A DNA stretch of 64,000 nt from Escallonia rubra (Eukaryota > Streptophyta > Magnoliopsida > Escalloniales > Escalloniaceae), in contig JAVXUO010000715.1 of the NCBI GenBank assembly GCA_033065855.1, positions 124,001 through 188,000 of the forward strand. Reading direction: 5' to 3'. The position numbers were made by a program, and so were the translations under genes. The notes under the pieces were generated by a model. It did no database searches. It saw only the letters and a program-made list of their open reading frames with translations, and was not told the DNA's origin. This document shows positions 24,077 through 35,702 of the stretch, piece by piece (within the stretch, counting starts at the first letter, position 1; each line of letters opens with the position of its first letter).

Positions 24077-24525
24077 TGTTAAAACAATTAAAGATGCCTA
24101 CCACATAACACGTAGTGAGTTCGGAAACATACCATATAAAGTACCCAAAAATTCCGATCAAGGATCATTATTGTTTCGAGCCTCCAACACGCTTGATCTT
24201 TATTTGTAGGTACGAAAACGGCTATTCGAGTTGAGTTCTACATCCATGAACCAAATCCTAGAGCTTGGTGATGCTCTAGAGAGAGTGCAACTGGGGAAGG
24301 AATTTTCTAGTGACTTATATTGTTTGTCTTGGGATATCTCTAGCCTTTATATAGAGATAGTATTAGAGACTGGTTTTATCTCAAACACTTAGGAGATAAG
24401 GATCGTATTTATCTCAAATACTTAGGACATAAATATTTTCTAATTAATTGTAATAATCCTGACTAACAAATGAACATTTTTAGTTAGTGAGCAGATAATG
24501 GGTCCATTGACCCAATTGATTAACA
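24077..24525 (-). repeat. 3' LTR of copia fossil 2
   Basis: 449 bp, ends TG...CA, preceded on the left by TATAG. Confidence 0.92.
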
Positions 24526-25640
24526 GCTCTAACTCGCCCACAAAAGGTAAATAAATCATGTCATCCCTCTTTATCTCTTGTTCACTCGTCTCATCATACA
24601 GGAAATGGAACCTGCGACCTACGAGAAACAATGTCCATCGTTGAGGAGTATTACATTAAGTTATCACAAACTAACACAATATGTCACTCCAAAAAAATCT
24701 CATATGTATGCCAAATAGTTCAACTATATTAGATTAAACACTCTTAAATCCCTCATAGTGAGCAGTATTAAACCTCTCATATGTTATGTATTGATGGCTC
24801 ATATCGAAACGAAAATCGACAAAGTCGCCCGGGCTATGAATCACATAACATGGTGTAATATTGAACTTTCTTTCCAAAGCCCCTATGTCATTCCAATTAG
24901 ACGCAACTACTTTCCTAAACATGCCCCGCAAGACCGCATCATCCATGATCCAAGGGTACATGTTAAGTAGCGACATTGAGTGTCCTCTTCATGATGAAGT
25001 CTAAGGTAAAAAAGGGTACTATATAGGATAAAAAGTATTTTGATCCAAGTGGCTCACACAGTTATAAAGCAGGGATTCATTCATCACTTCCACTGTCAAT
25101 CTGCATTTAGTACATGTAATATGATTTGCATGTAAAGGCGTAACCCACGAGGGCGTGTCACATAAATGTATAAAATACACCATACAAATCTGAGTCTAGT
25201 CGTTGTACAAGCACCTAACCTAAGTTTTTTAGCCCAATCACTCTCATACTGCCTGCCTGAAATCTCACATTTGGCTGTAAACATGCTACATAAAGTTATG
25301 GAGATATTTCTATGATCAACCTACACTCTTAGGTCTCATTTTAGTTCTAATTAAGGCGAAATTTTTGCATCACTAGTTGTATCATCTTATTCACCCTTCT
25401 GGCGTCTAAGATAATTATGTCTCATCTTACTGCCTAACTTAGAGCCAATGTGAATTACCCGTGTGAGTGGGTCAATTCAGGTGAATTACCCATGTGAGTA
25501 GGTCAATTCAAGCCTGGTGACACTCTTAATAAGGATGTATATGTAATCACAAAGATTATCCATTCATTCCAAAATAAACTCAAATCAAGGAATGAAAATA
25601 GAATAAATAATGTCAAGTACATGAGATGCCATAAGAAATA
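24526..25640 (-). other. Unassigned segment between pol and 3' LTR of copia fossil 2
   Basis: Longer than the usual short gap before a copia 3' LTR. It contains an 80-codon open frame on the minus strand (24,734-24,976) with a protein-like composition (NMYPWIMDDAVLRGMF, CYVIHSPGDFVDFRF), but no signal peptide or membrane segment and no recognised family. Confidence 0.4.
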
Positions 25641-28600
25641 TATCAAACCCTACGTAATCGCATACTCCTATGTGAGAAAGAAAAACATCTCTAGCATTAG
25701 GCTTCGTCAAAGGATCATCCACCATTCTACCGGTAGGTATATGCTTCCTGGTCACCTCTCCTTATGCAACTAAAGTTCTGATGAAGTGATAACGAAGGCC
25801 TATGTGTTTGGCCTTCCCATGATATGTGGGGTCCTTTACAAAATCTAGGGCAGCTGTGTTGTCATAGTAAACAATGACAGCCTCATCTGCATGAGCTGTA
25901 ACCCCCATAACCTGTAAGAATAACCTCAACCAAATAGCTTCCTAGGCTGCTACTGAACAAGTTACATACTTCGACTCCATCATGATAGGGCTATGCAAGT
26001 TTATTTCTTGTTGCACTAAGTGATAACTCCACCTCCTAGTATGAATGCATAACTTGAAGTGGATCGGCGCTCATCTCTATCACCGCCCCAGTTAGCATCA
26101 TTGTATCCTTTCAGTCTTAGGTCTCCACCATGATAACACCGGATGAGATCAGCGGTTCCACGTAGGCATCAAAGAATCCTCTTCACCGTATTCCAATGAG
26201 CTGGTCTAGGATTACTCTGATAACGACTCACCATTCTAACTGCATATATAGCAAATGTCTAGACGCATACACAACATAGCGTATGTCAGACTCCCTACTG
26301 CAGTCACGTAAGGCACTTTGGACATCCGATTCTTTTTCTTATTATTCTTTGGGCATTGGTCTATGCTTAAAGTACCTTGTCCATTAGAGTGTCTATGGGT
26401 TTTGAGTTATGCATACGAGATCGTTCAATGACTTTTTTTATGTATGTCTCTTGAGACAAACCGAGAAGTTTCTTTTGACTATCACATATGATTTTAACCC
26501 CCCAGCACATAATTAGCTTATCCCATGTCCTTCATCTCAAAATTTAATGACAGCCACTACTTAGTGGCAACAATGGAACTCATGTCATTCCCAGCTAAAA
26601 GAATGTCATCCACGTACAATGAAAGGATCAGAATACTTTTCTTGGATCGTTTTACGTAAACACAACGGTCTTGTTCAATCATTTCAAAACCTATGGAGGT
26701 CATGACATGATGAAATCTAAAGTGCCACTGCCTAGACAACTGTTTGAGACCATATATAGAATGTTTGAGTTGGCAAACTATGTGCTCATGTCCCTTGACT
26801 TCAAAGCCCTCAGGTTGAGTCATATAAATCTTTTCGTCTAGTAGTCCATTGAGAAACGTAGTTTTAACATCCATTTGGGAAAGCTCTAAATCCTACTGGG
26901 CGATAATATAGCTAGGATCAGGTGAATTGAAGCAAATCTCACCATCGAGGAGATTGCGTCTTCATAGTCCACACCCCGCTGTTCGGTATAGCCTTTCGCC
27001 ATAAGACGTGCCTTATACTTGTTGATTGACTCATCTGCCTTGCGCTTGACTTTTAAAACCCATTTGTTTCTAACAGTCTTGGGTCTTGGCGAAAGGCAAA
27101 CCAACTCTCAGACCTGATTCTTCTCCATTGAGCTCAACTCATCCTTCATTGCAGCCTTCCACTCATTACTAGCAGATGAAGATGAGGCTTCTGCTACAGA
27201 AGTGGGCTCATCTTCATCAATTGGAGTGCACATAAGAATTTCTCCGTCAATCTCAAAATGACGACATGGAACTCTTCCCCGTGTACCTTTGCGTAGTTGA
27301 GAATCTTGATGGTCATGGTGGTGTGCTCCACTAGGTTGAGGGTCACTAATACTATCTTCAGTGATAATCGGATGAGAAATTAATTCCCTCCTTCGCTTGG
27401 AGATAGTAAAGTGGCTTCAATCTCCTCTAACTCATACAGATCAAGATTCTTACTCACATCTCCTATGCTAGGAAAGTCACTCTTTATAAAATTGACATCA
27501 CGAGACATTATTTCAATCTTTCTACCATTTAGATGTCCACCATACATCACATAGCCTTTAGAGTTTTCAAAATACCTTAAAAATATTCTCTTTTTAGCTC
27601 TAGGCCTTAGTTTCCTATACTTATGAGAAGTACTGTGAACATAACCTGCTAAGCCCCATGGGCACAAGTTATCCAAATTTGACTTTTGGCCATTACAAAG
27701 CTCATATGGGGTGGATTTGACTGATTGTAAAGGCTCATGATTAAGTATATAGGCTGTAGTCAAAAAGACATTCCCTCAAAAAGATATTGAAAGGTTTGAT
27801 TGCGCCATCATAGACCTAACCATATCTAACAATGTTCTATTCCTTCTTTCTGCAACACCATTTTGTTGTGGAGTATTAGGAATATTAAGTTGTCTGCGTA
27901 TCCCTTTTTCCTCACAAAACTTCTTGAAGTGATCGAACAAATATTTGCATCCCCGGGCAGTGCAGAGAGTTTTTAAACTCTTCTCTTTCTGATTCTCAAC
28001 CTCTGTTATAAAGCGTTTGAAACAGTCCAAAGCTTCATAGTGGTGAGATATCAGATACATCTAACCTTATCGCATATAATCATCTATCAGTGTAAGGAAA
28101 TAAGAGGCGACATGGCGTGCTTTTACACTCATAGATCCACATATGTCAGAGTGAACTAACTCAAATGGCTGAGTTGCTCTCACAGCCTTTCCAAAAGGCT
28201 TCCAGCATGCTTTACCAGCCAAACAAGCCTCACAAGTTTGTAGATTGACTTTTGCGAGTATGCTCATAAGGTCTTCTCTAGCCAAATGTGTCATTCTATC
28301 TTGGCCTATGTGGCCAGTCTTGCATGCCAGGTGGCAGGATTATTCACAATATTATCATTCATCACATAAGTATAAAAGGACTGAGAATCAATTATATTCA
28401 ATTGAAAAATACTATCCATGCAAAAATCATGTCCGAACAAAACATCATCCAAAAAGATGTCCAACTTATTACCTCTAAAATGAAAGGAAAAACCATTTCC
28501 TAATAAAGCAATAACTGAAAGTAGATTAAGTCAAACAGTGGGCGCATATCGCACATCCTCAAGAAGAAACGTGCGCCCAGTGTGCAACTTGAGCTGGTAA

Positions 28601-30689
28601 GGACCAACCCCTTGCACCTTATCAGAGCTGTTGTTTCTCATGAAGGTATGTTTGTTGCCCACAGGAATTCGGTAGTAATCTATGAACCCTTCTCGATCTC
28701 GTGCTACATGTTTTATTGTACATGTATCCCCAAACCACACAGGTTGGGAATCAACAACCATCACATATGAGGAAACATATAATTAAGAGAGAGATTCAGA
28801 AGGTACCTTCTTCAGCTCAACACAATCAAGAGCAAAGTGTCCTTGCTGTTGACATTTGTAGCATTTGACTTTAGACAAATCATTTTTCCTTCCTTGCGTT
28901 TCTTAATTTTTCGATCCTTCACCGCAGAAGTGCTAGCCTCACCTTTCTTGCCTTTCTTACTTTGTCTTCCGCACTTGCCATTTACATTGTGCGATCCCCA
29001 TTGGGCGACATAAGTAAGGGTCTTGTCAACATCTCGAGTCTCAGCCTCAAGGATGACATGCTGTGAGACATCAGAAAATTTCTTGATGTTTTCAGTATGG
29101 GTCAGTATATGTTTCATATTGGCCCATGAGGCAGAAAGTGACCTTATGATAGCTCTGACTTGCTACTCATCTGTGAGCGCATGGCCAGCATCCTTTAACT
29201 TACCAATTGTGTTGGACATCACCCTTAGATGTTCATTCATAGTATGCTTAGGGTCTTTTGTGTATTCCTCAAACTTAATCACAAGGCTACGAAGCCGCGT
29301 AGTTGAAGTTCTACCAAAATAGAACTTTGAGTTGATCCCATAAAGCTTTGCAGGTTAGAAGTTCATCAAATTGCCCAATTAGATCATTTTACAAGCTGCT
29401 CAACTAGGTGTAGCACGCACTACGATCTTTCGCATGCCATTTTTGGTAGGCAGCGTAATTTCTTAGGAGTTGCCTCTCAGTGGGCGCGGCCATCTCTTTG
29501 GTCAAGTGCTCTTTGAGCTCTTGTTCGTTCAACATGAATTTTATGCTTTTGTGCCAAACGTCATAATTATCTCCGTTAAGTTTCTCACCCTTAACGAGAT
29601 CAGCTATGACATTCTTACTAGCCATTTGTTCACTATATTGGTTTGCGCAAAGAAAAAGACATTACTTATACACCATTCTGTTTATTTCAAAAAATTCAAA
29701 TGAAAAATATTATCATTCCTCACATCATGAAATCGAAAATTCGCTAAGCTCGTAATCATCTCTCATGTATGTGAGTTGGAAAAATGTTTCCAAGTAATTT
29801 TTCACAATAAATGTTATCATATAATCCACAATGTAAAAAATCATCCACATGATAATTTAGAACAATATAAAATTACACCATACAACAAAGTGTGCAAGGG
29901 CTCCATTGAGCCCTATTGGCATTCTAATAACTTATACTACGAAAATTCTAGCTTGAATAATGTGCATGCGAAATTACATCCCCGAACAAAGCTTTTTGGA
30001 AATATACAAGAAAATAATAGAATAGAACATCTCTGAGAATCCTACTACAAACTACTCCAATAAAACAAATGGAGATGCCGCACAGTACATTATTCTCAAA
30101 AGAATTTTCTTAAAACAAAATTAAACACATAAACATAAGTTCATTTCGAATGTCAATCTAATATCCATCCATTTAACCTAAAACTAGCATGCATAAATAA
30201 CAAGTTAAAGGACAATCAAATGGATGAATAGGCCACATTTTCCTTCCAAGGAAATAGGCAACGAGGCCTTCAAATAATTGGTTTAAAAATAAATCTGTGT
30301 GGGCTTAGCAAAGCCCAACAACTATACTTCAACAAAATATAACTAAACCATAACGAGACTGAAGGCAAGCGTGCAATAAATAAAACATAATTCATCTATA
30401 TCATATAACTCTCCAAATTATTTATTTCTGCCCACGAAGCGCAAAAAATAATATTTGCACATTAATAGTATTTTTTGGATTATAAAACTACCAAAAAAAT
30501 AAGAATAAATGGCCAAAAATCGAGAGATAACATCTAAAAATTTGACAAACAGTGAATTCAACCCTAATATACCCTCTGGAATCAAAGAAAAAATTATGTG
30601 TATAAAACAAAATTTTAAAACTAATTTCTTTAGAAAAATTCATTTAAAAATTAAACAGAATACACACAGAGGGTATAAAACGTAATTTT

Positions 30690-30995
30690 TAACCCTGCAG
30701 AAAAACTCAGAAAGCTAAGACGGAGCTCAACTCGACGGCGGTGACTAAAAAAAGGCCAAAAAACAGCCCTCACGCACCACACGCCACCGTGGGCGTGGGC
30801 AGCGTCTTGAGCTTCTAGAGCAGGCGGTGTGAAGCGCGCGCGCGCGTGGAGGCAGCCCAAAGTGGCACACACAGAGCGTGGCGTGTGCCTGCCCTCAGCC
30901 TTGGCTGGTGCGTGAGCGCGCATGGCGGCCAGGCTTCACGTGCGTACGACGTGTGTGCGGCTGGCTTGGCGCGTGTGGCGCATATGGCACTGTTC
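30690..30995. other. GC-rich island in the leader of copia fossil 2
   Basis: About 300 bp of GC-rich, CGTG- and GCGC-repeating sequence sits in otherwise AT-rich leader sequence between the 5' LTR and gag. The open frames through it are low-complexity and are not believed to be genes. Confidence 0.6.
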
Positions 30996-31467
30996 ATCTT
31001 CTTCATTAAAATAAATAAATAAATAATTTTTTCAACGGCCGCCATGCCGTGAAGCCAACTTCGGGAGGCCATATCTCTCCCGTTTTTAAGCCAAATAATG
31101 CGTGCAATATATCGTTGGGATGTGTATGTGACATAGATTAACTTTATATTAACCGATCATGATAAAAATTGAATATCATAATCCGAGTTTGAGCCCTAAA
31201 ACTCAAAAAAACCACAATTTTCTTGAAAAATAAAATTGTGTTTTCTCACAAACCATGCATCCAATAATCATGAAATTTTATGGAGTTTATCTTCAAGCAT
31301 AGGGGAACAAAACAACATAATTATTTTTTTAGAATAACATGCTCAAAATTTTTGAATTTCTCTTGATGAGTCTCATATATATGTATCCGGAAAAAAGCGT
31401 AACATGCACATAACTTATACTAGAATGTTAGAAGGCGAATCAACAAGTTATCACATTCTGATATCAA

Positions 31468-31916
31468 TGTTAAAACAATTAAAGATGCCTACCACATAAA
31501 ACGTAGTGGGTTTGAGAACATACTATATGAAGTACCCGAAAATTCCGACGAATGATCCTTATTGTTACGAGCCTCCAACACGCTTGATCTTTATTTGTAG
31601 GTATGAAAACGACTACTAGAGTCAAGTTCTTCATCCATGAACTAAATCCTAGAGCTTGGTGATGCTCTAGAGAGAGTGTAACAGGGGAACGGTTTTTCTG
31701 GTGACTTATATTATTTATCTTGGGATATGTCTAGCCTTTATATAGAGATAGTATTAGAGACTGGCTTTATCTCAAACACTTAGGAGATAAAGACCATATT
31801 TATCTCATACACTTAGGAGATAAATATCCTCTATTTAATTGTAATAATCCTGACTAATAAATAAATATTATCTGTTAGTTGGCAAATAATGGATCCACTA
31901 CCCCAATTTGTTAACA
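31468..31916 (-). repeat. 5' LTR of copia fossil 2
   Basis: 449 bp, ends TG...CA, followed on the right by TATAG at 31,917-31,921. Confidence 0.92.
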
Positions 31917-31921
31917 TATAG

Positions 31922-34140
31922 AAAAAGAGGTAACCGAGCAAACAGGCTCTCAAAACGTGTTTTTCCCATTATCAAAAAGTAAATGCTTGCAAAGATGAAT
32001 TAAATTCGTTGACCACAAAGCCTAGCGGCTTATAGGTACCCACTTTTACTAAGAATAGAACGAACTGCAAGACAACTGCTTGCATAGAGCCATCGTTCTT
32101 TTAAATGTTCACAAATGATACTCAGAGGCCATAATTTTTTCTTGAAACCATGTTCCCTCGCTATTGACAGAAGAGAATGTCGTCAGATAAATATTCTAGC
32201 TTTTCCTTCACTTTGTTAAACCTAGGACATATATATAGAATAAAAAAATAGAACTTCGTAAGTGCATCAAAAGCATTTTCCAATAACCAAGGACAAAAGG
32301 ATTTTGTAGCATATATCTGCATTAGTTTGTTCAAGTATTATACAATACTACATGAGTCCACCAGAAGTAAGTGTAGGTAAAGCAGCTTTTGTTTCATCTC
32401 GAACACAAATTGCCAAGTAGCCAAGAGAGGGAAAGAGCTGTTAAAGTCTTCTAGTTATAGTTTAAGGGTATGCCAAACCAACAATTAAGAATTTCATCGT
32501 GATTCATAGGAGACGAGGTTCAAATCTCTAAGGACGCATAAATTGAATCATACATACTGTCTATTATTCTCAAGGCTGAGATTCCATAGTTGCCTTCGGA
32601 GAATTGAATCCTAGTAATGAGAGAGCACATAATACCGGGAATAGTTGGATCAAAATTTGATATTCATTCAAAGTCTTGGATGAGATCAGCTAGTGAGCTA
32701 ATTAGAGTGCCCAGGGTCAATAATATTTTAATATTGTAGGTTCGACTTCAAGCAGCCAAAAAATTTCCCACACATAAATTAATGACCATTTTCACCTTGT
32801 CGTTGCTGGCCTAACTCTTGGGTGCCCCGACCTTTAAGAAGTTTTCTCCAAGCCCATCAAGTATTACCTTTAGCCTGAACTTCGAAGAAAGACCAAGAGC
32901 GACAATTGTTATGTTCTGAAAAGTTTGCTTACAAGTGTTTCCTGATCTCTGTCTTTTAAAATCTTCCAAATAGTTTTGGCAAGAAGGGCAAAATTAAAGC
33001 AGTTCGAATCTTTGAAACCCATGCCACCAGTAAATTTGAGGCCACAAAGCGTAAACTTCAAGTGAATTGATTGACTCACTTTACATCCTGCCCACTAGAA
33101 CTTGCTAAAAATGTTTTTTGGTAAAAAGGTCCTTTTATTACCAATGAAATCCAACATCATCTTACATTCTTTCTACTCAATTACAATATTTCTCTTTTTC
33201 TGTAAATCAAATTACATTAAAACAAAAACTCAATTGAGCAGTACTATCATTGGCAGCTCCCAGTTTCTGCATAATTCCTTGTTTGTCTTTGATGCCACCG
33301 CTCTTTTCCAGCTCAATACTCTATAGAACACCCATTTCTGGATTTTAGCAATTATTTCAGAGCTTCGTTGTTGTTCCCCTGTGAAAATTCTCTGATTACG
33401 CTCTCCCCATATGTTGTATATTGTAACAGCCAAGACTAATTTGCTTAATCTAGCCCTAAAGCTTTTTCCCGTGAAGCTGTGGCAGGCATGCTGCAATATT
33501 GCAGTCCACGTTGTGAAGTTGTTTTGGTGTATTTGTAACTTTCTCCACACCTGAGACCATATTTCTTGTACCAGCTTACAATATCCAAAGAGATGCTCTA
33601 TGTTTTCCTGATCTTTAGAGCATAGGTTGCATTGATCCTCATTCAGCACATTCCAAGCTTTAAGCTTATCTTTAGTTTTCAGTTTCCTTTGGCACAACAA
33701 CCATAAGATAAAAGCACATTTTGGTATGTGTCCAGGAAACCAAATAACTTTCCACCAAGGTACTGCAGGGCTTGTAACTCTTATAGTATTCCAGGCTGAG
33801 CTGATACTGAATTTACCATTTGGTTGAGGCAACCATTTAAGATGATCTTCACTTCGTTCAGTACTCTGATAAGTTGATAGTTGATTGCTTAAAAGCCTGG
33901 AATACTATAAGAGTTACAAGCTTTAAGCTTATAGTTTGTAGACATAGATCAAAATTTTAAAAACGTGCATATAATGAACAAAGGAGAGAGGAGAACACAT
34001 ATCGATAAAGATAATTCTACCTCCACTATTTAATAATAGTAAGCATTTCCATCCCACAAAACGAAGTTGTACCCTCTTAATCAAGTATGTGTAGTTCGTG
34101 ACCACATCTAGACTTGCTATATATGTGCCAAACTTATCCC
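31922..34140 (-). mobile_element. LINE remnant (outer), minus strand
   Basis: The minus strand carries decayed reverse-transcriptase C-terminal blocks typical of plant L1 elements. At about 34,120-33,980 one reads VQLRFVGWKCLLLLNSGGRI, compared with the family pattern of xxxKLxGWKxKxLSxAGRxTLI. At about 33,060-32,940 one reads GGMGFKDSNCFNFALLAKTI, compared with GGLGFRDLxxFNxALLAKQ. A second LINE fragment sits between them. The sequence left of about 32,900 is too decayed to place, so the left boundary is uncertain. Confidence 0.6.
33113..33925 (-). mobile_element. 5'-truncated LINE inserted in the LINE remnant
   Basis: The 200-codon open frame at 33,230-33,832 (minus) is the C-terminal end of a plant L1 ORF2. 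It reads WFPGHIPKCAFILWLLCQ, then CNLCSKDQENIEHLFGYC and VTIYNIWGERNQRIF, which is the zf-RVT-like pattern. A T-rich end on the plus strand near 33,113 corresponds to the A tail. The piece lacks everything upstream, as usual for 5' truncation. Near its 5' end, 33,780-33,802 is repeated in inverted orientation at about 33,892-33,915, which could reflect an inversion during insertion. Confidence 0.75.
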
Positions 34141-34783
34141 CTCTTGGGATACCTCAAGTGGTAATAGCATATTTAATCAATTTATCACTTGAGTTGGGGC
34201 TCAAAGACAATGTGGACATGTTAAAAATGATTCTTTGACCTAAATCTACACAACACCTATCCAGGAGTATCATTAAGAGTTCACGTCGAAGATAGCTAAC
34301 CTTGAAGAAACGAATAGAGTCGTCATTAAAGAATAGAAGGTTAGTGGAAGGAGTCGTTGGACTCTATTTGATTCCGATTAATCCTTCAAATTCTTATTGT
34401 CTGAGGAGGCTAGCTGAAAACCTTCCGATAAATTGAAAAACTTGGAACAAAGGATCTACTTGTCGAAGTCCACACACAAGGGAACAAATATATCAGTGAG
34501 TTTAGGGTCGCATTTCACGACACGGCCCAATGTGGGCCCAGTGGGCTCTCAAGGGTGATTGGACGCAGGTCCAGTTGACAAACTTTCATGGCCACTGCTA
34601 GGCATCCCTCGCTAAATCGAATACAATAGCTGCGAAAACTAAAACTTACAACTGGTGATTAAAAAAAAATTATTGACTTTCCTTACAAATCCTTCTTACA
34701 ATTTCATTTAATATTAAAGCTAAAATCAATTATATTGCATTCCTTGGAGATTCATAATATTTCTCTTTAACAATTCCAAAACC
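34141..34783. other. Unassigned sequence
   Basis: No gene, terminal repeat or known element recognised. Confidence 0.4.
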
Positions 34784-35210
34784 TATAGTTTTCTCCATAG
34801 GCGGGTTTGAACCATGAAATATGGCGTTCATCTGTGGCTTCACTCACAAGGAAAAGAGAAGAAACAAAAAAAACAAATAAGCCAAACCAAACTATAGAAC
34901 AGTCCTAACGACGGTAAACATGTCTACACGAGGCTTCTATCAGAGTGCACTTAGGTTGTGATTCTGTGTACGTGAGTGCACGTGTGAGCGAGTGAGAAAT
35001 CAAATGTGAGTATTCAGTTGGATGGATCACTTGGTATCACCATACGAATCATTGGAAGATTCCTACACATACTCTCATTTTTGCATTAGATAATCCGCGT
35101 ACACTGCCCAAGCTGAACAGTATAAGTATGTTATACACTTGTTAGAATTCCAACTCAAGATTTCAGAAATTTACCTGTCCCTTCCTCCTTCCTTCCATCG
35201 ATCAAAAGTA
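34784..35210 (+). repeat. Upstream flank of malectin-like copy 2
   Basis: Matches the upstream flanks of copies 1 and 3, from CTATAGTTTTCTCC onward, through the GAGGCTTCTATCAGAGTGC and ACTGCCCAAGCTGAACAGT blocks. Confidence 0.85.
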
Positions 35211-35702
35211 ATGGCGATACTGGCGATGTTGTATGCTGATCTACCCCCTGTCCAAGCTTAATGAATCTTATACCCCCTTAAGGTAAAGTTCCTAACTTAG
35301 AGGAAATAGATTTATATTCTCATTTTTTACTTTGCGGAAAAGGGCAAAGCCTCTAAGTCAGCTGTAGTATGAAACCTCTTATTAACATGATCATCTATGG
35401 TGAAACACAGGTCTTAGCTATGAGGATCTACGAATCGACTGTGAATTCTTAAATGAAATGGCAGCCAGATGGGCAGTTTGTGAAAAGTGGAGAGAACAAG
35501 ATTCTCACATCTAACCAGACCCATATCCAGATGAATACTATGCGCTTCTTCTCCAGTGGTACGAAAAATTATTACACGTTACCTTGTACTTTTAATTACA
35601 ATCTCACAACTCTATTTAAAGCCGGGTTTTATTATGGCAACTACAACGGTCTCTGGAAGCTGCCAAGTTCTCGTCTAGAGATAGATGGGCACGTATGCGA
35701 AT
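35211..35702 (+). pseudogene. Malectin-like domain protein, copy 2 (truncated)
   Basis: A third paralogue of the gene at 46,932-48,715. The signal-peptide frame from ATG 35,211 meets a stop before the exon-1 donor. The exon-2 acceptor ACACAG is kept. A deletion in the IDCG region removes the bases between GACTGTGAATTC and the WQPDGQF block. Exon 2 stays open to GLWKLPSSRLEIDGHV and is then cut off at 35,702 by the third copia remnant. Exon 3 was not found downstream. It shares with copy 1 a roughly 50-bp stretch after exon 1 that copy 3 lacks, so copies 1 and 2 are probably the closer relatives. Confidence 0.85.

Larger units (their letters stand above)
24077..31916 (-). mobile_element. Ty1-copia LTR retrotransposon fossil 2
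   Basis: Two 449-bp LTRs (TGTTAAAAC to TTAACA on the plus strand) lie at 24,077-24,525 and 31,468-31,916, flanked by a perfect 5-bp target duplication TATAG. Read right to left: a primer-binding-site-like TTGATATCAGAATG beside the 5' LTR, a leader of about 1.8 kb with a GC-rich island, gag (from about 29,640), a CCHC region, protease, GAG-pre-integrase and integrase (about 28,300-27,400), and reverse transcriptase and RNase H (about 27,100-25,650). About 1.1 kb of unassigned sequence precedes the 3' LTR. Structurally complete, but the coding region is broken many times (more than ten). LTRs differ by about 12% by eye, so it is older than fossil 1. Confidence 0.93.

Noticed and set aside
24734-24976. 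Envelope-like gene in copia fossil 2
   Set aside because: The open block has no signal peptide, transmembrane segment or coiled coil, and no recognised similarity.
30651-31072. Two Ala/Arg-rich frames near 30.8 kb
   Set aside because: They come from the GC-rich island in the leader of copia fossil 2 and overlap in different frames.
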